DNA of 64,000 nucleotides from Acidobacteria bacterium SCN 69-37 (GTDB lineage: Bacteria; Acidobacteriota; Vicinamibacteria; Vicinamibacterales; SCN-69-37), in contig MEDJ01000021.1 in the NCBI GenBank assembly GCA_001724025.1, positions 124,001 through 188,000 of the forward strand, read 5' to 3'. The notes below the pieces were generated by a model that saw only the letters and a program-made list of their open reading frames with translations, was not told the DNA's origin and did not search any database. Positions 38,485-46,745 of the stretch are shown here, piece after piece. The position numbers were made by a program, and so were the translations under genes. Each line of letters begins with the position of its first letter. The first letter of the stretch is position 1.

Positions 38485-40131
38485 ATGCTTCGCTCCACCC
38501 CCCTGCTGCTCCCGGCACGTTCCGTCGCTGTCCGCTCGCTTGTGCTCGCGCTGCTGCTCGCGGCGGCCGTGACGATGGCCGCCTGCACGCAGACAGAGCC
38601 ACCGGCGCCGACCGCCACAGTGCCCTCGGCCGAGACCTTCACGCACCTCTCCGAGCGCGTCGATCCGTGGGTGCCCAGACGGCGGGTCGTCATCCTGACG
38701 GACATCGCCAACGAGCCCGACGATCAGATGTCGCTCGTGCGCCTGCTCGTCTCGTCGGATCAGCTCGACATCGAAGGCCTGGTCGCGACGACATCCACCT
38801 GGATGCGTGCGCGCGTGCGCCCCGACGTGATCAACCAGGTCCTGGACGCCTACGCCGAGGTCTACCCGACGCTCTCGCAGCACGCGACCGGCTTCGCGAC
38901 CGCCGACGCGCTGCGTGCGCTCGTGACGACAGGCCCCGAAGGCTTCGGCATGGCGGCCGTATCGATGCAGGACGACGCCATCTCCGGCGGGGCCCGCCGC
39001 ATCATCGACGCTGTCGATCGCGACGACGACCGGCCGGTGTGGGTGTTGGCGTGGGGTGGCAACAACACGCTGGCCGAGGCGCTGGCCTCCGTGCGCCGCA
39101 CGCGGCAGGCCGCCGAAGTCGAGGCGTTCGTGTCCAGGATCCGCGTCTACTCGATCTCCGATCAGGACGACACGGGCCCGTGGCTGCGCCGCGAGTTCCC
39201 GACGCTGCACTACATCGGCATTCCGTCGACGCCCGACGGCGACCAGTACTACCAGGCCACGTGGACCGGCATCAGCGGCGATCGATTCTACAAGAACGGG
39301 GACGGCGCGGACTTCACGACGTTCACCACCGACTGGGTCGAACGGAACATCCGCAGCAAGGGGCCGCTCGGCAGGCTTTACATCCTGCCGTGCTGCATCC
39401 ACGAGGGCGATACGCCGTCGTTTCTCGGCCTGATCGACAACGGCCTCGCCAGCTTCATGAGCCCGACGTACGGCGGCTGGGGCGGCCGTTACGTCTGGCG
39501 TCAGTACTACGGCGAGACGCGGCCGTCGTGGACGCAGGGCGGCGACGCGTATCCCGGCCGCGACAATTCGCGCGATACCGTCATCGGCGTCGACGGCCAG
39601 CCGCACACGAGCGACCAGGCGACGATCTGGCGCTGGCGCGACGCGTTCCAGCGCGACTTCGCCGCGCGCATGGCCTGGACGATCACGCCGGTCGCCGAGG
39701 CCAATCATCACCCGGTCACCACCGTGAACGGCAACGAAGGCCAGGCACCGATCACAGTCGACACGACCGTGGGCGCGGCCGTCACGCTCGATGCCTCGGC
39801 GTCTACCGATCCGGACGGTAACACGATCCGGTTCTCGTGGTTCTTCTATCCGGAAGCCGGCACGGGCATTCCCACACAACCGGTCGCGGCAGGACCGCCG
39901 GTACAGATTGGCGGCGGCGGCAGCCACGACGAGGGCGGCATCCCGTCGGCCGGCGCCGATGGTCCGCCTCAGCCGCCGGCACGCGTCGTCCTCGACCGCG
40001 AGACGGGGCCGCGCATCACGGCCACGATGCGCACGCCGGGCACCGCGCACGTCATCCTCATGGTCGACGACAACGGATCGCCATCGCTGACGGCGTTTCG
40101 CCGCATCATCCTGCGGAGCCCGGCACCATAG
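38485..40131 (+). CDS. DUF1593 / Sde182-like lipoprotein (paralogue 4, divergent)
   Basis: This 548-residue protein has a signal peptide with lipobox 'VTMAAC', so it is probably a lipoprotein, unlike the other three. The metal-site start is 'RVVILTDIANEPDDQMSLVR', the form I regard as canonical for the family (TDI-x-NEPDD), whereas the other three read TADPELDD. 'VLAWGGNNTLAEALASVRR' and 'CCIHEGDTPSFLGLIDNGL' are further family blocks, and an Ig-like C-terminal domain follows ('ASTDPDGNTIRFSWFFYPE'). It lies beyond the terminator-like hairpin, so it probably has its own promoter. Activity unknown. Confidence 0.83.
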   Translation: MLRSTPLLLPARSVAVRSLVLALLLAAAVTMAACTQTEPPAPTATVPSAETFTHLSERVDPWVPRRRVVILTDIANEPDDQMSLVRLLVSSDQLDIEGLVATTSTWMRARVRPDVINQVLDAYAEVYPTLSQHATGFATADALRALVTTGPEGFGMAAVSMQDDAISGGARRIIDAVDRDDDRPVWVLAWGGNNTLAEALASVRRTRQAAEVEAFVSRIRVYSISDQDDTGPWLRREFPTLHYIGIPSTPDGDQYYQATWTGISGDRFYKNGDGADFTTFTTDWVERNIRSKGPLGRLYILPCCIHEGDTPSFLGLIDNGLASFMSPTYGGWGGRYVWRQYYGETRPSWTQGGDAYPGRDNSRDTVIGVDGQPHTSDQATIWRWRDAFQRDFAARMAWTITPVAEANHHPVTTVNGNEGQAPITVDTTVGAAVTLDASASTDPDGNTIRFSWFFYPEAGTGIPTQPVAAGPPVQIGGGGSHDEGGIPSAGADGPPQPPARVVLDRETGPRITATMRTPGTAHVILMVDDNGSPSLTAFRRIILRSPAP

Positions 40132-40183
40132 GGACGCGCGGGCAGCCGCGCCGCCCCTTCCGCGATAGAGTCGACCGCGACCC

Positions 40184-40852
40184 ATGGACTGGCAGGCGCT
40201 CTCCGTCTCGATCCGGCTCGGCGTCGGCACGCTCGTCGTGCTGCTGCCCGTGGGCCTCGCGGCCGGACACGTCCTGGCCACGCGCCGGTTTCGCGGACGC
40301 GCCATCGCCGAGGCCCTCGTGGCCGTCCCCCTGCTGCTGCCGCCCACGGTGCTCGGCTACTACCTGCTGACCTCGTTCGGCGCGCGCTCGCCGTTCGGTG
40401 CCGCGTTCGAACACCTCGTCGGCCATACGCTGGCCTTCTCGTTTCCCGGCCTGCTCGTCGCGTCGGTCATCGCGAACATCCCGTTCGTGGTGCAACCGAT
40501 CCAGCGCGGATTCGAGGCGATTCCGCCGGGCGTACGTGAAGCGGCGGCCTGCTGCGGACTGACGCCGTGGCGGCGATTCCTGCGTATCGATCTGCCACTC
40601 GCCTGGCCCGCCGTCGTCACGGCCGCCATCCTCGCCTTCGCGCACACGCTTGGTGAATTCGGGGTCGTGCTGATGGTCGGCGGCAACATCCCCGGTGAGA
40701 CGCGGACGATGAGCATCGCGATCTACGACCGCATGCAGGCCTTCGACGATCGAGCCGCCGGGCTCATGGCCGCGGTCCTGCTGACAGTGGCCGTGGCAGC
40801 GCTGGCCACCACCACCGCCCTGTCGCGGCGGATCGGACGACGCCATGGATGA
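40184..40852 (+). CDS. modB: Molybdate ABC transporter permease
   Basis: This 222-residue protein is a single-domain permease with about five hydrophobic segments. 'AVPLLLPPTVLGYYLL' and 'EAAACCGLTPWRRFLRIDLP' followed by 'FAHTLGEFGVVLMVGGNIPG' are typical of ModB, the latter being the EAA loop and its flank. It forms the membrane channel for molybdate (or tungstate) with the ATPase encoded by the next gene, which overlaps it by 8 bp. The periplasmic binding protein gene modA is not next to it. Confidence 0.88.
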   Translation: MDWQALSVSIRLGVGTLVVLLPVGLAAGHVLATRRFRGRAIAEALVAVPLLLPPTVLGYYLLTSFGARSPFGAAFEHLVGHTLAFSFPGLLVASVIANIPFVVQPIQRGFEAIPPGVREAAACCGLTPWRRFLRIDLPLAWPAVVTAAILAFAHTLGEFGVVLMVGGNIPGETRTMSIAIYDRMQAFDDRAAGLMAAVLLTVAVAALATTTALSRRIGRRHG

Positions 40853-41942
40853 GCGGACGCTGGCTGTCGCAATCCACCAGGCCACGCCCGTGCCGATCGA
40901 CGTGACGTTCACGTGCCGGCCGGGTGAGGTGCTGGGTCTCTACGGGCCGTCAGGCAGCGGCAAGACGACGATCCTGCGAACGATTGCAGGCCTGCACATG
41001 CCGGCGCACGGCCGGGTATCAGTCGGTGATGACGTCTGGCTCGATGCGGGTACGGGCCTGGTACGCGCGACTCACCGGCGCCGCGTCGGGTTCGTGTTCC
41101 AGGACTACGCGCTGTTCCCGCACCTCACGGCCATCGAGCACGTCCGGATCGCACTCGACCCCCTGCCGGCACGCGACAGGGACGGGCGCGTCGCGCACCT
41201 GCTCGCGGCCGTGCAGCTGGCCGACAAGGGCCGCCGACGTCCAGCCGAACTCTCCGGCGGCGAACGCCAGCGCGTGGCCATCGCCAGAGCGCTGGCGCGC
41301 GATCCGGCGGTGCTGCTGCTCGACGAGCCGTTTTCAGCCGTCGATCGCGTCGTGCGTCGCCGCGTGCAGGATCTCCTTGCAACGATCCAGCAGTCGCTCG
41401 ACGTGCCCGTCGTGCTCGTCACGCACGACGTCGACGACATCGTACGGTTCGCCTCGCACCTGCTCGTCCTGGACCGCGGACGGGCGCTCGCCTGCGGTCC
41501 TGTCCGGGAGGTCACGACGCGTGCCGATCTGGCGTGGGCCGGTGAGGGCGCCGGCGCCGGGGCGGTCATCGATGCGCGGGTGACGGACGTCGACCACGCT
41601 CGCGGGCTCGCGACCCTGGCCTTCGAGGGCGGCCTGTTCGTCGCACCCGCCGCAACGCTCAGCGCCGGGTGCCGCGTGCGCGTCCGCGTCCCGGCGCGCG
41701 ACGTGATTCTCGCGACCGACGTGCCTGCCGGTCTGAGCCTGCACAATGTCCTGCCCGCCACGGTCACGGCCGTGACGCCCGACGCCGCGCGGCGCCAGGC
41801 GAGCGTCCAGCTGGCCGTGGGTGGCGAACGCCTGCTCGCGGAAATCACGGGTGATGCCGTCGATCGCCTGTCGGTGCAGCCCGGCCGCCGGCTGTATGCG
41901 CTGATCAAGTCCGTGTCGCTGCAGGTGCGGCCGCTGACGTAG
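40845..41942 (+). CDS. modC: Molybdate ABC transporter ATP-binding protein
   Basis: This 365-residue ATPase has Walker A 'GPSGSGKTTIL' near residue 32, Q-loop 'FVFQDYALFPHLT', signature 'LSGGERQRVAIARAL', Walker B 'VLLLDEPFS' and the H-loop 'VLVTHDVDD'. The C-terminal third (about 250-365) is the TOBE/Mop-like domain characteristic of ModC, with 'SLHNVLPATVTAV'. It supplies energy for molybdate import with the overlapping modB product. No modA or molybdate regulator gene is visible nearby. Confidence 0.88.
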   Translation: MDERTLAVAIHQATPVPIDVTFTCRPGEVLGLYGPSGSGKTTILRTIAGLHMPAHGRVSVGDDVWLDAGTGLVRATHRRRVGFVFQDYALFPHLTAIEHVRIALDPLPARDRDGRVAHLLAAVQLADKGRRRPAELSGGERQRVAIARALARDPAVLLLDEPFSAVDRVVRRRVQDLLATIQQSLDVPVVLVTHDVDDIVRFASHLLVLDRGRALACGPVREVTTRADLAWAGEGAGAGAVIDARVTDVDHARGLATLAFEGGLFVAPAATLSAGCRVRVRVPARDVILATDVPAGLSLHNVLPATVTAVTPDAARRQASVQLAVGGERLLAEITGDAVDRLSVQPGRRLYALIKSVSLQVRPLT

Positions 41943-42071
41943 CACGTCGTCATCCGGATGAATCAGTCGGCCGGCCGGCCTGTCCGACAGCTCGACCGGG
42001 AAGAAGGCGTTGCACGGACCTCGAACCCGGGCATAATTCCGGCGGGCACTCCTGCCAGAGGACTTCACGTC

Positions 42072-43199
42072 ATGTCGAATCCGCAGACCACTCGTCGAGA
42101 CTTCATGCGCGCCACCGGCGCGTCGCTGGCCGCCGCCTCGATCGGCTCCGCGGTGGCGTCGGCCGATCAGGGCGCCGCGACCGCGCCACCGGCCCGCACG
42201 TTCGGATACGCGATCGTCGGCATCGGCTCACTCGCCGAAGCCGACATCCTGCCCGCATTCGCGCACACGCAGCGGGCCCGCCTGATGGGCCTCGTGAGCG
42301 GCGATGCGGCCAAGGCGCGCGAGACCGCCGCGCGATACGGCATGCCGGAACGTGGTCTGTACACGTACGACACGTTCGATCGCATTGCCGACAACCCCGA
42401 CATCGACGCGGTGTACATCGTGCTGCCGAACAACCTGCACGCCGAGTACACGATCCGCGCGCACAAGGCCGGCAAGCACGTGCTGGTCGAGAAGCCGATG
42501 GCCAACACCGTGGCTGACTGCGAGGCGATGATTGCCGCCGCGAAGGCCGCGGGCCGCCAGCTGGCCGTCGGCTATCGCCTCCGCTACGAACCGTTCACCG
42601 AAGCGATGATCCGGATGGCGCGCGAGCAGGAGTTCGGCGCCCTGGGCGCCATCGTGTGCGAAGCCGGGTTCAACATCGGCAACCCGGCGCAATGGCGGCT
42701 GCAGAAGGCGGCTGCCGGCGGCGGTTCGATGATGGACATCGGCATCTACGCCGTCAACGCCGCGCGCTACCTCTCGGGCGAGGATCCGCTCGAGGTGACG
42801 GCCACCGAGTCGACGAACCGCAGCGATCCGCGCTTCAAGGAAGTCGAAGATACCGTGCACTTCCACCTGCGGTTCCCGAGCGGGCTCATCGCGAGCTGCC
42901 TGTCGAGCTACACCGTGAACCTGAATCGCTTCCGCGTCCACGCGCAGCGCGGGTCGTTCGAGATGGAGCCGGCCTGGAACCGCACGGGGCTGCGCCTGCG
43001 CGTCCTGCGCGGGAGCGTGGTCGAACAGCGCTATCTGCCGCAGCGCGATCACTTCGCGGCGATGATGGATCACCTGGCCGAGCGCGCGGCGGCCGGCACC
43101 GCGCCGCTGACCGACGGCGTCGACGGCCTCAACGATATGAAGGTGATCGAGGCCATCTACGCGTCGATACAGCAGCGACAGCCCGTCCGCATCGGGTAA
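42072..43199 (+). CDS. Tat-exported Gfo/Idh/MocA-family oxidoreductase
   Basis: From ATG 42072 (AGAGGA nearby) this 375-residue protein starts with a twin-arginine signal, 'TRRDFMRATGASLAAASIG', so it is exported folded with its cofactor. The NAD(P)-binding domain begins 'GYAIVGIGSLAEADILPAF' and includes the family hallmark 'VLVEKPMANTV'; 'GGGSMMDIGIYAVNAARYLS' is the catalytic-domain stretch with the conserved D-x-G. This resembles glucose-fructose oxidoreductase-type periplasmic enzymes. Its true substrate is unknown; a sugar is likely. Confidence 0.87.
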   Translation: MSNPQTTRRDFMRATGASLAAASIGSAVASADQGAATAPPARTFGYAIVGIGSLAEADILPAFAHTQRARLMGLVSGDAAKARETAARYGMPERGLYTYDTFDRIADNPDIDAVYIVLPNNLHAEYTIRAHKAGKHVLVEKPMANTVADCEAMIAAAKAAGRQLAVGYRLRYEPFTEAMIRMAREQEFGALGAIVCEAGFNIGNPAQWRLQKAAAGGGSMMDIGIYAVNAARYLSGEDPLEVTATESTNRSDPRFKEVEDTVHFHLRFPSGLIASCLSSYTVNLNRFRVHAQRGSFEMEPAWNRTGLRLRVLRGSVVEQRYLPQRDHFAAMMDHLAERAAAGTAPLTDGVDGLNDMKVIEAIYASIQQRQPVRIG

Positions 43200-43226
43200 G
43201 AACTCACACGCGTCACGGCGCGGGCG

Positions 43227-43628
43227 TCAGGGGACAATGCCGAGACTCACGGGCCCCGGCCCGAGACACGGCGTCGCGCCGTCCGACCAGACGTGCGACT
43301 CGAACCACTGCTCGCAGACGGGATCGATCACAGGCGCCGGCGGCGGTGCCGTCCTGTCGCGTACGGCCGGTGCGCGCAGCTGCACCACCGGCTGGCGATC
43401 GATCGCCGGGAGCTCGCGGAGTACGAACGTGGCGCGTGCGGGTGAGGCCGGTGCCGTGCGGGCCTGTCGCGCGGCAGCCGACGCCGGCCTGACGACGCGT
43501 GCCGGGACGTCCACACGCACGGTGTCGGGCTCGTGCATGGCCTGCCGCACCCACTGCCCGCCGACCGCGCCGCCCGCGGTCAGGATCAACGCCACGCCTG
43601 CTGTGAACGCCGTGGGCACATAGGACAT
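43227..43628 (-). CDS. Small membrane-anchored or secreted protein of unknown function
   Basis: This 133-residue protein has one N-terminal hydrophobic segment (about 6-25) and a Pro/Ala/Arg-rich remainder ending in a Cys-containing part ('VCEQWFESHVWSDGATPC'). AAGGGGGGAAG lies just before the ATG at 43628, a strong ribosome site that supports it as a real gene. I recognise no domain. The two cysteines near the C-terminus could form a disulfide if exported. It converges with the oxidoreductase gene with a 27-bp gap. Confidence 0.55.
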   Translation of the reverse strand: MSYVPTAFTAGVALILTAGGAVGGQWVRQAMHEPDTVRVDVPARVVRPASAAARQARTAPASPARATFVLRELPAIDRQPVVQLRAPAVRDRTAPPPAPVIDPVCEQWFESHVWSDGATPCLGPGPVSLGIVP

Positions 43629-43822
43629 GACTTCCCCCCTTGATGGGGATGAAGTTTCAAGCCTCGTGCCAGACCATAACGTCGGCCGGACGCGCCAGGA
43701 GGGCCCGCGAGCCGTCAGGTGCTGGCGCGAGCGGCCCGGTCGTGCGCAAAGTCGACACGGTCCGGGTCCTCGTCATGCCTACGCCGCGCGCGGTGTAGCA
43801 TGCAGGCGCGGAGGCGATCCTG

Positions 43823-44551
43823 GTGAATCGAAACGGTGTGCTGGTGTTCTGCGACGGTGCGGCCAAAGGCAATCCCGGCCCGGGTGGATGGGGTGTGGTC
43901 ATCGCGACGCCGGAGGGCGAGGTGATCGAGCTCGGGGGTCGGGCGGCGCACACGACCAACAACCGCATGGAACTGACGGCCGCGATCGAAGCGCTGGCGC
44001 GCGTCGGCACCGCGCCGGGCGTGGTCGACGTCTACACGGATTCGACGTACGTCATCAAGGGCATCCGCGAGTGGATCCACAACTGGCGACGGCGGGGATG
44101 GACGACGATGGACGGAACGCCTGTGTCGAATCGCGAGCTGTGGCAGCAGCTCGATGCGATCGTGACCGCCCGCGGTCGCGGGGGCGTGACCTGGCACTAC
44201 GTCCGCGGGCACGCCGGCACGCCGGGCAACGAACGCGTGGACGCCATCGCCGACGGCCTGGCTCGAGGCCGGACGATGGCGTTGTACGAGGGGCCGCTCG
44301 ACGCCTACGGCGTGGCGATCTTCGACGTCCCGGACGAGACGTCGGTGCCGGCACGCACGACGCGGGCCCCGCGTGCGGCGAAGGCCGCCGCCTACTCGTA
44401 TCTGAGCCTCGTCGACGGCCGCCTGATGCGGCACAGCACGTGGGCCGATTGCGAATCCCGCGTGAAGGGGCGATCCGGTGCGAAGTTCAAGAAGGCGACG
44501 AGCGCGACTGACGAAGCCAGCATCCTGGCGGCGTGGGGCGTGCGGGACTGA
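43823..44551 (+). CDS. rnhA: Ribonuclease HI with a C-terminal hybrid-binding domain
   Basis: This is a 242-residue protein. Residues about 1-150 are RNase HI: 'VLVFCDGAAKGNPGPGGWG' with the first catalytic Asp, 'NNRMELTAAIEAL' with Glu, 'VYTDSTYVIKGI' with Asp and 'GNERVDAIADGLARG' with the last Asp. It cleaves RNA in RNA-DNA hybrids. A linker is followed by 'WADCESRVKGRSGAKFKK' (about 205-222), matching the W-x2-C-x3-V-x-G-x2-GA-x-FKK pattern of the RNase H1 hybrid-binding (viroplasmin-like) domain, which normally precedes the catalytic domain. The start is GTG 43823 with GGAGG upstream. Folded order is therefore inverted. Confidence 0.88.
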   Translation: MNRNGVLVFCDGAAKGNPGPGGWGVVIATPEGEVIELGGRAAHTTNNRMELTAAIEALARVGTAPGVVDVYTDSTYVIKGIREWIHNWRRRGWTTMDGTPVSNRELWQQLDAIVTARGRGGVTWHYVRGHAGTPGNERVDAIADGLARGRTMALYEGPLDAYGVAIFDVPDETSVPARTTRAPRAAKAAAYSYLSLVDGRLMRHSTWADCESRVKGRSGAKFKKATSATDEASILAAWGVRD

Positions 44552-44575
44552 GGCAGACGATCGTCGCGGCTGGTG

Positions 44576-44803
44576 TCAGCGCTGATTGCTGAACATCTCG
44601 GCCAGGACGACACCGAACCCGCGCGCGAGTTTTGCGACGGCCTTGACCGACGGATTGCGCAGGCCGGCCTCGATGCCGGCGATGTACGACCGATCGAGCC
44701 GGGCGCGTTCGGCCAGCGTCTCCTGCGTCCAACGCCTGGCTTCCCGCAACTGACGCACGCGCAGTCCCAAGGCACGAAGGATGGGATCGCGACGTGCGGG
44801 CAC
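44576..44803 (-). CDS. XRE-family helix-turn-helix regulator
   Basis: This 75-residue protein is essentially a single Cro/CI-type HTH: 'GLRVRQLREARRWTQETLAE' then 'RARLDRSYIAGIEAGLRNPS' and 'VKAVAKLARGFGVVLAEMF'. Regulators of this size bind as dimers to short dyads or direct repeats. It is divergent from the small gene at 44884, and direct GTAACA repeats (44848-44853 and 44865-44870) lie between them. The target and signal are unknown; no phage or restriction-modification gene is adjacent. Confidence 0.85.
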   Translation of the reverse strand: MPARRDPILRALGLRVRQLREARRWTQETLAERARLDRSYIAGIEAGLRNPSVKAVAKLARGFGVVLAEMFSNQR

Positions 44804-44847
44804 GGCTCAGCCTGTCCCGCCATGGCTTGCGTGTCGATGGACTATCG

Positions 44848-44870
44848 GTAACAATCGACGATCAGTAACA
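44848..44870. promoter_or_regulatory. Direct repeat GTAACA-N11-GTAACA between divergent genes
   Basis: Two GTAACA copies lie 17 bp apart, start to start, within AT-richer DNA between the XRE gene and the small gene at 44884. Position and spacing suit an operator for the XRE protein; this is inference. Confidence 0.35.
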
Positions 44871-44883
44871 TCGCCATACTCCG

Positions 44884-45117
44884 ATGGAACCTTGGTGCCT
44901 CCGCCAATTCGGCGGGATCACGTGTGAACTCGGGGTGGCTCCGGCCACCGATGCGGCCTTCGTCGCCTGGGCGCTCCTCGTTGCCGCCGACGGCCGGCGT
45001 TCCCCGTTGTTCGATCGGGAGGGCCGATTGCTCCTGCGTCGTGCGGCGACGGCGGAGGAGGCGATCACGCGCGTCCGACACCAGGTCACGATGGTCCTGG
45101 GCCCGGAACAGACGTGA
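44884..45117 (+). CDS. Small protein of unknown function
   Basis: This 77-residue protein reads 'MEPWCLRQFGGITCELGVA' then a mildly hydrophobic stretch and a basic C-terminal half. No domain recognised. The start is ATG 44884; no clear ribosome site precedes it, so it may not be translated. It is divergent from the XRE regulator gene, which may control it. Confidence 0.45.
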   Translation: MEPWCLRQFGGITCELGVAPATDAAFVAWALLVAADGRRSPLFDREGRLLLRRAATAEEAITRVRHQVTMVLGPEQT

Positions 45118-45393
45118 ATTACGTGAGAATGTCAAGATCGCATGCAGGTCTCGATCCAGTGCGCGCACACGGTAAAAGGCTTGCCCGTCACCATCAATGG
45201 GCGTATATTCGGCGAAAGACATCCTGCACCGCCCGTAACAAGCGCATGACGCCCGTCACCGGCGTCCATGAGGTCGGGTCCCCCATCTCCTCGTCCTGCC
45301 CGACCGAGGCTCTCGACTGGCATCCGGTGCGTTCACCTGTTCCCGTTCACGGTTGCCCCGCTTCCGGGCGTTGAAGCGTCCGCAGGAGGAGTC

Positions 45394-45795
45394 ATGTCGC
45401 GCCATCGCCGTCCCACCGAGCCTTCCCGCACGGTCCGCCTCACTCGACTCATTGCCGCAGCCCGTGCGGCCCGGCACGACGCCGAAGGACGCGACACGCG
45501 CGCGGTCGCCGACGCCCTCGAGGATCTGGGATCGCTCGCTGCGTGGGCCATTCCAGTACACGGCGTCTTCGTGCCGAACAACCACGACATCTGTGCGGCC
45601 ATCGACGCGGCGGCCACGGCCCACCTGGGGCTGCGGCCGGCGCAGCGCGAACTGCGCCGCTGCCTGAACACCGTCGCGTCGTTCGATCAACGCGACGCCA
45701 TCGAAGTGGCGCACGCCCGGGTCAGTCACGTGTCGGCCGAAGCCTACTTCTATGCAGGGCTGGCGTTCGGGGTCACGCTGGGGCACGAGTCGTAG
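45394..45795 (+). CDS. Small alpha-helical protein of unknown function
   Basis: From ATG 45394, preceded by AGGAGGA, this is a 133-residue protein with no signal peptide or membrane segment. It is mostly helical by composition ('TRLIAAARAARHDAEGR', 'DTRAVADALEDLGSL') and ends 'AYFYAGLAFGVTLGHES'. I recognise no family. The good ribosome site supports expression. The preceding 276 bp (45118-45393) hold no convincing gene. Confidence 0.55.
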   Translation: MSRHRRPTEPSRTVRLTRLIAAARAARHDAEGRDTRAVADALEDLGSLAAWAIPVHGVFVPNNHDICAAIDAAATAHLGLRPAQRELRRCLNTVASFDQRDAIEVAHARVSHVSAEAYFYAGLAFGVTLGHES

Positions 45796-45857
45796 CGCCC
45801 TGAGTCGCGTGGCACGGTGTCCATTGGATACCATCTCCGGAAAGGAGACGCACGACG

Positions 45858-46697
45858 ATGAAGGGCAAAGTACTCGTATTGGGCGCCACCGGCCACATCG
45901 GCCAGCCGCTCGTCGCTTCGCTGTTGGCAACAGGAGCCACGGTCAAGGCCGCCTCGCGCGCCGGGCTACCTGTCGAAGGCGCCGAGAGCGTCGCTGTCGA
46001 CATCACCGTGCCCTCGACGGTCGAGGCAGCGCTCGAGGGCGTCGATCGCGCGTTCGTCATGCTGCCGGGCGGCCACGTCCGCATCACGGACCTGCTGCTG
46101 CCGATCATCGCGGCGGCCGCCGCGCGTCGCATCAAGGTCGTGCTGCTGAGCGTCCTGGGCGTGGACGCAGCCGATTCGATCCCCTACCGCCAGGTCGAGC
46201 TCGCGCTCGAACGGTCGGGGACGCCGTTCGTCATCCTGCGGCCGAACTGGTTCGCCGACAACTTCCACACCTACTGGCGCGCCGGCATCGCGCTCGGACA
46301 GATCGCGCTGCCCGCCGGTGACGGCCGGACCAGCTTCATCGACGTCCGCGACATTGCCGCCTGCGCCGCGGCGGTCCTGACCACCGACGCGTTCGACGGG
46401 CAGGCCTTCAACCTGACGGGACCGGAAGCGCTCGGGTATGCCGACGCTGCCGAACTGATCAGCGACGCGATCGGCAGGCCGGTCACTTATACATCCGTCG
46501 ATGACGATACGTTCATCGGCACGCTGACAGGTGCGGGCGTCCCCGACGAATACGCGCGCTTCCTGACGTCGATTTTCGAGCCTGTCCGCCTCGGCGCCAC
46601 GGCCGTCGTCACGAGCGACGTCGCGACGCTGACAGGGACGGCACCGCGCTCACTCGACGCCTACGTGCGCGACCACGCGATCATCCTCGGCGCCTGA
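45858..46697 (+). CDS. NmrA-like NAD(P)-binding oxidoreductase
   Basis: This 279-residue atypical short-chain dehydrogenase begins 'KVLVLGATGHIGQPLVASLL', the nucleotide-binding motif, with 'AFVMLPGGHVRITDLLLPII', 'LSVLGVDAADSIPYRQVE', 'FVILRPNWFADNF' and 'GRTSFIDVRDIAACAAAVL' further on, as in QOR2/NmrA-type proteins. The catalytic Tyr-x3-Lys pair of classical SDRs is not evident, so the role may be quinone reduction or redox sensing. The ATG has AGGAG upstream. It is convergent with the NRPS operon, separated by a hairpin. Confidence 0.82.
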   Translation: MKGKVLVLGATGHIGQPLVASLLATGATVKAASRAGLPVEGAESVAVDITVPSTVEAALEGVDRAFVMLPGGHVRITDLLLPIIAAAAARRIKVVLLSVLGVDAADSIPYRQVELALERSGTPFVILRPNWFADNFHTYWRAGIALGQIALPAGDGRTSFIDVRDIAACAAAVLTTDAFDGQAFNLTGPEALGYADAAELISDAIGRPVTYTSVDDDTFIGTLTGAGVPDEYARFLTSIFEPVRLGATAVVTSDVATLTGTAPRSLDAYVRDHAIILGA

Positions 46698-46718
46698 CGC
46701 CGCGCGGCCTGCTGACAT

Positions 46719-46741
46719 GGTGGCCGCTCCCTGCGGCCACC
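46719..46741. terminator. Bidirectional GC hairpin between convergent operons
   Basis: GGTGGCCGC (46719-46727) pairs perfectly with GCGGCCACC (46733-46741) around TCCCT. It lies in the 48-bp gap between the NmrA-like gene and the end of the NRPS operon and could serve both strands. No T-tract is present. Confidence 0.5.
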
Positions 46742-46745
46742 GGCC

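Noticed and set aside
38191-40347. Minus-strand open frame of 718 codons
   Set aside because: It is antisense to the fourth DUF1593 gene, with shadow-type composition and no family motif.
45114-45374. Possible 86-residue gene in the 45118-45393 gap
   Set aside because: No ribosome site, no similarity and poor codon pattern; I regard the gap as non-coding.
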